From contig CM043699.1 in assembly GCA_023935145.1 (NCBI GenBank), positions 60,094,638-60,158,637 on the forward strand: DNA of 64,000 bases, given 5' to 3'. The notes under the pieces were generated by a model. The model was not told the origin of the DNA. It searched no databases and worked only from the letters and a program-made list of their open reading frames with translations. The DNA comes from Bretschneidera sinensis (Eukaryota > Streptophyta > Magnoliopsida > Brassicales > Akaniaceae). Every line of letters begins with the position of its first letter. Position 1 is the first letter of the stretch. Made by a program: the position numbers and the translations under genes. Below are positions 55,901-64,000 of this stretch, one piece after another.

Positions 55901-56872
55901 ACTTTTTCTAGGTACTCGACGCTCTCGATGGTTTCGACCGGAGGGCTGTCCATGGCTTTTCTTGGATTGGTCTTCGAGCATTTCCTCTTGTCGTGGTTCA
56001 ACAAATACTTTCAAATACCCACAACTGATAAGAGACTTGATATGCTATTTAAGGGCATGACACTCCTCGGTGTCGTGCTCATGATCTCTATAGAATTGAC
56101 ACCATTTTCTTTGATTTCCATTGGGATAGAGTGGCTTTGAGGGCCATTGAAGGATTTCTCTATCTTGGACCTGCATCAGGATATTACTCCTAGAGGTGTT
56201 GAGTGGAGTAAAGCTCTCAAAACTGGTGGTGGTTTTCGATCTGCCTTCGTGATAAGGTGTTTTGGTCTCAACACCTTGAATATCATCGGTATATTTTTTA
56301 TTTTTCTCTATTCCACCTTTTCTTTCCCTTCTAAAGGCTTGGTTATCCTCAGTGAGTATGTATTTTTGAGCCCGGGCCAAGATATCATTCATATCCTTCG
56401 GCGATCATCTGAAGAGTTTGAAGCTGAAGATCCCAAACCTTAGCCCATTTTTGAACGTCAATATCTATACATTGGGGTTAAGGTCTAGAATCTCTGAAGT
56501 GACCGCATTGAGCCTTGAAATTTATGCTCGAAGTTTCTCCCCTCAATGTTGGATGATATTGAAAAGACCTTTTAAGGTCTTCTTCTTGGGTCCTTTGCTA
56601 TTGAGGAAGTGCAAGGAAAATGCATAATTAAGCTCTTTGAAAGTACCGATGCTTCTCAGGTTTAATCTGGAATACCATATATTGGTGACCTTCTCAAGTG
56701 TCAAGGGAAGGCTTGATAAATGATAGGATCAGAGTGCCAATTTTACATCGTGGTGGTCTTGTAGTGTTGTAGGTGATCCAGGGGGTCCGTTGAGCTGTCC
56801 TAGGCCTTGATAATTAGCATACTGAAATTCGTTAGGAGTGAAGCTTTGAGAACTTCTTGACTGAACGACGAA
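55901..56872 (-). pseudogene. Tat gag, 5'-truncated by element L
   Basis: Minus strand. The frame 56392-56045 has 'MNDILARAQKYILTEDNQAF' and 'CQFYRDHEHDTEECHALK', the Tat gag zinc-knuckle block (usually CRFHRDHGHDTEEC). Upstream pieces between 56872 and 56400 match the capsid region in broken frames. The start of gag, leader and 5' LTR lie beyond element L, outside the window or lost. Confidence 0.85.
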
Positions 56873-58172
56873 TATTGTGCAAAAATCTACCTAAATTAAT
56901 AAGCAAATAACTGAACGATTTTACTTGCAAGTGCACAAGGTCAACATAGTAGTATAGTATGCAAATGCGAGATCATCTCAGCAGGGATTGGTAAATTTTG
57001 ATTTAGAATTAAATTCGCAATACAAAATGAGAGAAATAAATATTGATTTTGAATCGATAATGATAAAAGGGTAGGGGCTTGATATCCACCACTAATCATG
57101 CTACCACAACAAAACAATATGCTAATGCTTTAATCACGTCATGAGTACCTAATGTTTGTCAACCTAAGGGCATGGTGTATACTCCTTAAGCTATTGATTT
57201 CCCTAAGCAACGAATTAGGTATGGTGTATTCTCTAACTCTCTTCTTTCTTAAAGGATTTAGCATGGTGTGTACTAAGTTGTTCTCTAAGAAAGTATAAAA
57301 TTTGTGGAAATCGACAAACACACAAGACCTAGGGCATGGTATATACTCCCGGTTTCCCATGTTGATTAACCTAAGAATCCGACGTAGATTTCTTTTGTTA
57401 CTATTGTTAAACCCAGGACTTGGTCATCCAAATTGATTTAACTAACTAGTCCATACCACATGCATATGTTGTTTAGGCAAACACATATGAGGAATTCAAG
57501 AAAACAAGCATTAATCAAGTTAAGCATCATAATATAACTATCGCAAAGATGCCAATACTGAATTATTGAGTAAACATAATCAGGGCTTCAATCAAGCCCT
57601 TACTAGTAAATTAGTTACACATGAGTTTGATGCTAAACATCTTCATAAAATAAAAATAATGGGAAGAAGAAACCCGAAAGAACTATGGAAAAAAGTTGTC
57701 AATTCGTCTCCAAAATCTTTCTTCGAGCATTCCCCACTTTCTATGTTTACAAGCCTATTTATATGGTTCAGGGACATCTGGAAACCCTAAATTCGTAAAA
57801 GAAAACCCAACCCCTACTTTCCAAAATAGGTTCAGTCATTTTACTATTCACTGATGCACGTGTGCGCTCGATCATAGACTAGTGCGCTCGAGCACAAGTG
57901 CGCTCGTGCCTTCTTCTTCCGTACACAAGTGCAGGTGCGCTCAATCCTGGCATAGGCGCTTGAGCACTGTTGCACTTGATTACAGGTTTCCTGTGCTCGA
58001 TCACACTAAGCAACTTCTAGTTCTTCCAGATTTGTTCTCTAAGCTAGATAATGCTCCATTTTCTTCAAAAACCTAGAACACAGAAAATACATAAATAGCG
58101 TGAAATAACACAATTAGGAACTTAACAAATGTGATTTAAGGGGCTTAAATACGAATATTTAAGCACTTATCA
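56873..58172 (-). repeat. 3' LTR of element L
   Basis: About 1300 bp. Plus-strand ends TATTGTGCAA (TG changed to TA) and CACTTATCA. It shares long blocks with the LTRs of B ('gcaaatgcgagatcatctc', 'catatgaggaattcaa', 'aaggggcttaaata'). CG-rich words 'gtgcgctcgat', 'gcgctcgagcac' and 'gtgctcgatcacac' lie at 57855-58012. The TATA-like box is the complement of 'ctatttatatgg' near 57758. Confidence 0.88.
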
Positions 58173-59017
58173 CACCCTCAAACTTACATATTGCTAGTCC
58201 CTTAGCAATACGAAACTAAAAACTAAATTAAAAACAAACAACACGAAGATAAATCCATCATTTATGGTGTCCAAAAATTTAAGTCGCACACAAAACCATG
58301 ATATTCATTCATGAGCAAGCTTAAAATACAAACCCATCTTCACAATGAATAGGACTTTTAAAATCTAATTACTTACAAGAGGTTGGCTAAGGCATCATAA
58401 GTCCAACTCAGTGTAAAGTGAATTAGTACATAAAAAATGAAGCTTCCAACTAACTCCAATGTGTAATGTTTCCATGTCTCAAGACTCACCGAATTTCTCA
58501 TCAAAATGAATAATAATGGCATAGTTTTATTTCCTTCTTTCTTTCATTATGAGACTTTGCTATGTTTAGTTCCCTTAAGCTTTCTAATTAACCCATGTAG
58601 CGAGTGTTGAGTCAATGACTCCCAAACCAGATGATTTTAGGGCATTAGGTCTAAAGACACTCTTAAGGACTTACTAACTCAAGTAAAAAAGGCTACGAAA
58701 CTAAACTAGTCTTAATGCTACCAAGGAAAATTCCCACCTTTTGATGTGAATACTCACTGCTTACTGAGGCAAGAGGTCCAATTACTCGGTGGAAAGTTTA
58801 CTAATAATCATCATGAGTATTTTTATCTTTTTGTGTAAATTTTTTTTTTATTCTCTATGCCAAAATGTTCATCTAACAAGTCATCCAGTTCAATTAAGCC
58901 ATGGAAACATACACATTAAAATCATATGTTCTACCTCACACAATTATGTGCTAATGTGCTTGTTGGGTTTTTTGTCTAAGAATTAAATATTGAAGATTTC
59001 AGCTTCAGCAGATTCTG

Positions 59018-59200
59018 TGCCTAGGCAGAAGCTTTGCATGCCTAGGCACAAATCTCTGTGCCGCGGTGCAAGTTTTTTGTGCCTAGGCGCAGACCTCTGC
59101 ACCAAGGCACGGACCACGGCACACTCTATTCCGCAAATGAGGAATTTCATCTTTCTGGAGCGCGCCACGGCACACTCTGTTCTGCACCGCGGTGCAAGGC
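59018..59200. repeat. Palindrome array in the U3 of LTR M
   Basis: TGCCTAGGCA at 59018-59027 and 59039-59048, a one-base variant at 59080-59089, and the perfect 14-bp palindrome TGCACCGCGGTGCA at 59183-59196 with a near copy around 59058-59070. G+C-rich against an A+T-rich background. Confidence 0.85.
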
Positions 59201-59355
59201 ATACCTAATACTTGATTTTCAGCTCTTTCAGCTGGTGCGTTGGTTTTGGTTGAAAAGCACAGGTTCACTTAGACCACTTAGAGGGCCATGATTGTTTGAT
59301 TCTCAAGATCTAAGGGTTAAGATTGGTTTCAAGTTGGTTATGGTAGTTATTGCTC

Positions 59356-59363
59356 TATATAAA
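59356..59363 (+). promoter_or_regulatory. TATA box of LTR M
   Basis: TATATAAA in 'gctctatataaagggtt', at the same relative place as in the F and G LTRs. Confidence 0.5.
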
Positions 59364-60239
59364 GGGTTATCTAGGAGCAATAACAACAAGAAGATAACAA
59401 CTCATTCCAAGATTGGTTGGGGTATAGAGAGAAAGGCTCTTAAATCTTCAGAGGTTTTTTTAGTGAGAGAGTGTAAGAAAGATTGGGGTTTTAGGGCTTT
59501 GTAATTGGGATTTTCTTGGGGAAAATTCCAGGGAAACACTTAGTTCTTATCTCTTTCTTTTCTCTTCTCTCATTCATCAAGAACACATGGTTCTTGAAGA
59601 GGTGTTGCTGTAATTATAAGAACTTCATTGATTTAGTGCAGAGAGCTCAGAGGAGCTCACGGGGACGTAAGCAATTTGTTGAACCTCCATAACAATTGCT
59701 TGTGTTTTCTCTTTTGTGGTTTGATTCTTGTCTTAGTCTAAATCATTCTAGATTTGGGTCTATGAAGGTCACAACCTGGGATTCTTAGGTGATTTTCAAC
59801 AGTGCTTGTGTCAGATTAGATCAAACATGTGAGTTTTTAAATGCCTAAAGTAAGTAATTAAATGTTAAAACTCTATTATCAGATCATGTGTTCAAGATTT
59901 TTAAGCTTACTAATGAAATCGTATCACCGTATTTGTTAAGATCAACCAAAATTCAAAACAATATGAACATGTATTTATCTTTTATACAATAAAAAAAACT
60001 GGGACAAAGTGTGTGTGAACGTGTCTCCCATACCCCCAAACTTAAATGACACATTGTCCTCAATGTGTGAATAACATTGAAAGAGCTGACCTAAGAGATA
60101 GAGAACTAGTTGGGCTGGAATGGCTCATAGCACACCCCGAAACGTGAACTGATGCGCACATTATCCCTAAAAACAAAATATTAAGTTAATACTAGAAAAC
60201 AACAAAATACTAAAAATAAACAGTAAAAGAAATATGAAA

Positions 60240-61351
60240 AACAATAAAAACAAAAGGATATGTTGTGGGGTGCCTCCCATTAGCGCTAAGTTTACGTCAT
60301 CAGCAAGACGGTGCACCATCTCTCACTGTTAGTCTCCATATGGTGCTGAAGATGAGGCACCAGAGGCGGGAGGTAGTTAGTCTAGAACGACCTGGAGCAT
60401 CGCTTCTTGCCTTTCAAAGCGTGCTTCTAACTCGTCAATGTGCTGATGTACTAGGCACATAGCCTCCAGATTCTCTCGTCGAATATCAGCTAGCTCATAC
60501 CAGAAGAAGGACATCTCCTCAAGGATGTGCTGATACTCTATGAGTCCCATGTCAACATGGTCCTCTTCCCAAGTCTGGCTAGCTGCGGGGTCCTCAGCCT
60601 CCACAGGATCATCCTTGACCCTCTTAGTAGTAGGTGCAGGCCCCTAGAGTCCACTGGGCATGTGTGACTAGCTTTCGGTCCACTGATTCTTTCTAAAGAA
60701 GGGGTGCTTCCTGACTCGTCCATCTGTGGAGGTGCCCTTAATTCCCTTTTTCTTGAAAATGTAAGTGAGGAAGAACGAGAATGGAAGCCCCCAGGCATTT
60801 GCAGTGGTGACCTAGTGTGCATGGATGTGATCCTAAAACTTATGAATCTGGCTCCAAATGATCGCAGGGATAGAGTACCGATGGCCTCTGTGAAAGGTAT
60901 ATAGTGCTTGGAGGAACTGGTCAAGCCTCTGAGTTTTGTGTCCAAATTGACACATATTATGCTGTAGAATAGAATCCACAAGCCAAAGTTATGGAGGCAA
61001 ATTAGACCGGCTCCCAACATTATTGTGCATATATGTATACTACCCTGCACATTTGTCCTCAATGATGGCAAAAATGGAGAAGGACTCTGACTGCTCATCC
61101 AACTGGGTGCCCTCAGGTGGATATTCGTCAGCGCATTTGAGAGCAGCAACTATATCAGAAGATGTCAAGTCAATATACTTGCCCTGAACAAATGAGGACA
61201 AGACACCCGGCCCACTGCAGTCGAAAGAGAGGTTCTCATAGAACTGAACAATGAATCTGGTGTAGGCGATCGAGCTGACAGGCTTTAACAACCTTTTCAC
61301 ACCGTGGCATTTAAACGCTTAAACGGCTCATTGAGTGGTTTCAAAGCTTTT
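60240..61351 (-). pseudogene. Athila extra ORF with plant-transposon domain (element L)
   Basis: Minus strand, several frames. From the right: 'FKCHGVKRLLKPVSS', then 'FIVQFYENLSFDCSG' and 'SSFVQGKYIDLTSSDIVAAL' (61300-61040). Further pieces across shifts are 'QRLDQFLQALYTFHRGHRYSIPA' and 'WGLPFSFFLTYIFKKKGI', and at the end a charged helix 'EYQHILEEMSFFWYELADIRRENLEAM' (60604-60377). The first part matches the 'putative plant transposon protein' domain (Pfam PF20167 as I recall it), common in Athila-like ORFs. The ORF ends near the 'ggcaccccac' motif (60265 region), which corresponds to the point where the deleted polyprotein of element C rejoins. It is inactive. Its function is unknown even in intact copies. 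Confidence 0.65.
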
Positions 61352-62324
61352 GTGTTGGAAATCAGCTTGACAAGATGCCCAAGTGGTGATCTTCCAAACA
61401 CCCAAGTCTAGAGTGACTTATAGAAAGAAATACAGCAATCGAACACAAGAACAGAAAATCAAAGAACTAAAGAAGACAAGCAATTTGTTATCGAGGTTCG
61501 GCAATGTGCCTACGTCCCCATGAGTTCCTCCGAACTCTCTGCACTAAATCTATGGTTCTTTACAATTCAGCAACCCTCTCCAAGAAACCTCAAGTTCTTG
61601 AAGGAACCAAGAAGAGAACGAGAAAGTGATAGACCTATTACAATGCTTTCTATCAATTCTCTACTACCCTCTCTTCTTTACAACTAGTCTCTCTACAATG
61701 AGTCCCTCTTGTATGTCTGTGTCTTTGCACTCTCACACAATTCTCTCATTCACACATATGTCTCACAAGTTACATCATCACATTCTTGTGTCTTCTTTTT
61801 GTTGTTAAGATTGAACCTAGGTGACCCTTTATATTGTGCACCAATTTCTTGTCCAATCTTGTGTGTCATTCTCCACCCTTAGATCTTGATGACCACTTAA
61901 CCATGGCCCTCCATCAATCCTAAGTGGTACTGTGCATTTTAACCTTGCAATCATGCACCTAAGAGAAGGCTAAAGCATGATGTCCATGTGTGCCGGCCAA
62001 AGCTGCAGCACCGCGCTGCAGCTTTGAGTTTCTGTCCCTTGTGTTATTCCTGCCAGGTTCTAGCACTACAGCACTGTGCTGCAGCTTTGATTTGTTGTCC
62101 TCTTCACACAACACCCTTCTACTTGTGTGCAGAAGAGCGCACACTAGTGTGCATGACCTTGCCTTGCTCCAAAATGAAGCACACACATGTGTGCAGCCTT
62201 CTAACTTGCTGAACTTTGATCCTCCAACTTTGGCTTAGACTTTAACCATCTTTGAACCATGCTTGGACCTGTTCAAACCTTAACCATGTTTGAACCATGT
62301 TTAAACCTTAGACAAATACCAACA
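61352..62324 (-). repeat. 3' LTR of element H
   Basis: Plus-strand ends TGTTGGAAAT and TACCAACA. The palindromic words 'cagcaccgcgctg' (62006-62018) and 'cagcactgtgctg' (62070-62082) lie in the U3, beside 'gcacacatgtgtgc' at about 62170-62183. The R-U5 block is shared with F, G and M. Confidence 0.92.
61828..61835 (-). promoter_or_regulatory. TATA box of the H LTR
   Basis: The plus strand reads 'tttatatt' (minus AATATAAA), in the same context 'gacccttta...gtgcacc' as in F. Confidence 0.4.
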
Positions 62325-62340
62325 ATCTCTACCTTTGTCT
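62325..62340 (-). other. Polypurine tract of element H
   Basis: The minus strand reads 'agacaaaggtagagat' directly before the LTR start TGTTGGTATT. Confidence 0.8.
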
Positions 62341-62404
62341 AAGCATTTAAACGTGAACCATTTTGCAGAGACCTTTGGGATCTAAACTCATCTTGAGTCA
62401 TCAA

Positions 62405-62794
62405 TCAACCAACTCCAATCCTAAGAAGTCCAAGGCAATGATTGGACCTTCTTAGAGGTAGAACCTTGGTGCCTAAATCTGCAGGACTTTCCTCCGTGGT
62501 CTTCTTGTCAGCATGAATGCATCCTTTCGTACCATTTTCTGGAATGTAATGATACCGAACATCCATATGCTTCGTCCCCTCATGGAACACCAGATTCCTC
62601 CACAAATTCCCCACACTTTGGCTATCCGAAGACACCACAACCTGCTCTTTTAGGACCTCCCACTCGTCCAACAACCCTTTGCACCCCATAGCCTCATTTA
62701 TGGCTTCCATAGCCGCTATGTATTCTACCCCAGTTGTTATGAGTGGTACCATTGACTGCCACTGAGCCTTCAAATACCTTAGCAACCACTTCAT
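62405..62794 (-). pseudogene. Copia RNase H with internal deletion (element H)
   Basis: A 129-codon open frame on the minus strand. 'MKWLLRYLK' is joined directly to 'AQWQSMVPLITTGVEYIAAMEAINEA', so about 60 residues found in F, including the catalytic Asp block 'YTDSDYGAD', are missing. 'VVSSDSQSVGNLW' keeps the DSQ Asp. 'KHMDVRYHYIPENGTKGCIH' and 'SPADLGTKVLPLRRSNHCLGLL' end the protein. The junction keeps the frame. Confidence 0.9.
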
Positions 62795-63320
62795 CCCAAG
62801 CCAATGCTTCTTTCGGGATTACTCACAAATTTGCTGAGAACACCCATTGCCCAAGAAACCCTCAAATGGTTTCTCTTCTTTTCTTGGATTATACACATCC
62901 TAAGGATCTTTTGTGTAAGGCTGAGATCCTTCCTCTTGAACTCCTCACTGAGTTGAGATGTAAACCTTTCCATCTTCTTCCTGCTGTTCCAAATCAACAA
63001 CACATCAATGACATAGATGAGGATACTCACCATTTTCTCCACCTTGTGTCCAGGTGAGAAAGTTTCTGTGAAACCTATGTCTTCTCTTCTTGTGAACCCA
63101 TTCGCCACCAGCCTAGCCTTGTTTCGGACTTCATCTCCTAGAGGGTACCCTTCTTTGATCTTGTAAGTCCACTTACAATCAACAACTCTCTGATTTCCCA
63201 GAATGTGCACCAATTCCAAGAAGTTGTTCTTCCTCAAAGAATCCATTTCTTCCTCCATAGCTAGCTTCGATCTTGGTGAATCTTTACATCCCATGTAAGT
63301 CCCTTGTTCACTCATCTGTC
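62791..63320 (-). pseudogene. Copia RT with internal deletions (element H)
   Basis: A 174-codon open frame: 'LAMEEEMDSLRKNNFLELV', 'KWTYKIKEGYP', 'NKARLVANGFTRREDIGFTETFSP', then directly 'GHKVEKMVSILIYVIDVLLIW'. The roughly 115 residues between FSP and GHKVE in F, including the first catalytic Asp (QIDMK block) and 'LYGLKQSP', are deleted in frame near 63050. The YVDD site reads YVID. A further deletion joins 'EKKRNHLRVS' to 'WAMGVLSKFVSNPE'. Confidence 0.9.
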
Positions 63321-64000
63321 CTTTTGTCCAAGGAGTTGCTACATCTACAGCATCCGCAAACCCATATCTTAAAGGTGGTCCTACCAGCCTTTCTACCCGG
63401 TCTCTTGTGAGCTAGTAGTCATTCTGACTTGCTGCATCAACCTCTTCTAGTTCAGCCTCCTCTTGAGTTCCTTGAGCATGGCCTTCATCCAAGGGATCTA
63501 CCTGGTTCGAACCCTCTTTCCTTCCTTGCTCTACCTGAACTGAATCTTTCTTGATGTTATGCTCCACAAGAACCAAACTGGTTTGCTCACTAGCCCCTGC
63601 AGGGTTAGTTTTCTCCAAGTAGGGAAATAACAATTCATTAAAATTAACATCCCTACTTATTATGAGTTTTAATCCTTCTAAGGACCACAACCTATACCCC
63701 TTAGTCCCTTCCCCATATCCTAGAAACACACACTTTCTAGATCCTGGGCTAAGTCTATCATCCTTTTGTTGTGCATACGCAGCACACCCAAAAGTCTTAA
63801 GGTTGTCCAACTCAGGAGGTTTTTCACTCCACATCTCCATGGGAGTCTTTTGATACAAAATCCTAGAGGGCGATCTATTCACTAAATATGCAGCAGTAGA
63901 CACAGCTTTCCCCCAAAAACATTTGGGTAATCCGGATCCATTTAACATGCACTTAACCTTTTCCATAAGGGTTTTATTCATCCACTCAGCAACTCCACTT
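63321..64000 (-). pseudogene. Copia integrase, part (element H)
   Basis: Minus-strand frame 63981-63412: 'MNKTLMEKVKCMLNGSGLPKCFWGKAVSTAAYLVNRSPS', 'EMWSEKPPELDNLKTFGCAAYA', 'CVFLGYGEGTKGYRLW' and the acidic linker 'QEEAELEEVDAASQNDY'. Just before it, at the window edge, the minus strand reads 'SGVAEWMNKT', so the catalytic Glu is kept. The sequence continues outside the window. The stretch 63321-63411 is the linker to RT. Confidence 0.92.

Larger units (their letters stand above)
38668..56872 (-). mobile_element. Tat-type Ty3/gypsy element K
   Basis: Minus-strand order gag (56872-55900), protease (55770-55240), RT (55130-54828, then 43057-42070), RNase H (42065-41500), integrase (41313-40113), then an antisense ORF on the plus strand (38933-39850). 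An antisense ORF between integrase and 3' LTR is known from the Tat lineage (Grande, Retand and relatives). RT is interrupted by chromovirus J. The right (5') end is cut by element L at 56873. All sense domains are degenerate. The left end depends on the uncertain LTR at 38668. Confidence 0.85.
58961..59801 (+). mobile_element. Solo LTR M of a Tork-like copia element
   Basis: 841 bp, TGTTGGGTTT...TTTTCAACA, with perfect TSD gtgct (58956-58960 and 59802-59806). It is similar to the LTRs of F in the first 40 bases and in R-U5 ('gcagagagctcagaggagc', 'gggaaaattccagggaaacac'). No internal domain is present, so it arose by LTR-LTR recombination. Its U3 has a dense array of palindromes at 59018-59200. 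Confidence 0.93.
58173..60239 (-). other. 3' region of element L (interrupted by M)
   Basis: Untranslated. PPT-like 'aagtttgagggtg' lies at the LTR edge (58173-58187), with further copies at 60031-60042 and a degraded one near 60131-60144. The inverted repeat 'acacattgtcctcaatgtgt' lies at 60049-60068. The layout is the same as in B and C. Solo LTR M occupies 58961-59801. Confidence 0.65.
56873..61351 (-). mobile_element. Athila-type element L (3' part)
   Basis: The left LTR (56873-58172) is a diverged relative of the LTR of B and is followed by the same kind of 3' region. It therefore runs on the minus strand, with its 3' end on the left. It is interrupted by solo LTR M and cut on the right by element H at 61352. 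The only coding remnant seen, at 60240-61351, is a plant-transposon-domain ORF in the position of the Athila ORF downstream of pol. Its gag-pol would lie beyond the window. Confidence 0.82.
61352..64000 (-). mobile_element. Tork-like Ty1/copia element H (3' part, runs off window)
   Basis: The 3' LTR lies at 61352-62324, followed by PPT, RNase H, RT and integrase on the minus strand. Its U3 is of the G type. The coding part is shorter than in F and G because of three internal deletions. The right part (zinc finger, protease, gag, 5' LTR) is outside the window, so the TSD cannot be checked. Confidence 0.92.

Noticed and set aside
59018..59200. CRISPR-like repeat array
   Set aside because: Words are short palindromes without unique spacers of even length, inside a plant LTR.
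59058..59291. Overlapping open frames on both strands rich in Arg, Pro and His (58983-59291)
   Set aside because: They come from the palindrome array of LTR M; open frames on both strands are expected there.

Overview
The window is nuclear DNA of a plant, probably a eudicot. It is A+T-rich, and almost every stretch can be assigned to LTR retrotransposons of plant-specific lineages. These are Athila-type Ty3/gypsy elements with a tRNA-Asp primer site, a Tat-type Ty3/gypsy element with an antisense intron-containing ORF, chromovirus-type Ty3/gypsy elements, and Ty1/copia elements of a Tork/Tnt1-like group and of another group. No complete host gene, rRNA, tRNA or CRISPR array was found. The only host-like coding trace is a short FAR1/FHY3-like fragment near 38.4 kb. 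Element letters A-M are local labels for this report. Boundaries were read by eye from LTR pairs, target-site duplications (TSDs), primer-binding sites (PBS) and polypurine tracts (PPT).

Layout. (1) Positions 1-1972, 29344-30316 and 36258 to about 37200 are parts of a probable non-autonomous Tat/Ogre-like element E (plus). (2) E is interrupted at 1973-29340 by copia element D (minus). D carries Athila element C (plus, 3777-11428, TSD gatcc), a 447-bp solo LTR (13790-14236, TSD cttag) and chromovirus A (plus, 15639-29051, TSD ccttg). A in turn carries Athila element B (minus, 19110-27475, TSD atcac). (3) The E LTR is split by Tork-like copia element F (minus, 30317-36252, TSD cccag). (4) 37200-38670 is unassigned apart from the FAR1-like piece. 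(5) From about 38670 to 56872 lies Tat element K (minus). Its reverse transcriptase is split by chromovirus J (minus, 43058-54827), and J is split by Tork-like copia G (plus, 46594-52902, TSD atgac/atgat). (6) K is cut at 56873 by Athila-type element L (minus). L holds a Tork-like solo LTR M (58961-59801, TSD gtgct) and is cut at 61352 by Tork-like copia H (minus), which runs off the right edge.

Insertion order follows from the nesting: E before D before C, A and the solo LTR; A before B; K before J before G; K before L before M and H. All coding regions are broken by stops, frameshifts or deletions. The cleanest reading frames are the gag-protease remnant of C, protease and RT-RNase H of B, gag of G and RT of F. 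Several elements have lost whole enzymes: C lacks RT, RNase H and integrase; B lacks the integrase core; A's integrase is cut short; H has three internal deletions. The points I find most worth a second look are the spliced antisense ORF of K, the triplicated PPT-like motifs and hairpin in the Athila 3' regions, and GTGC/GCAC palindromic words in the U3 of unrelated LTR families.
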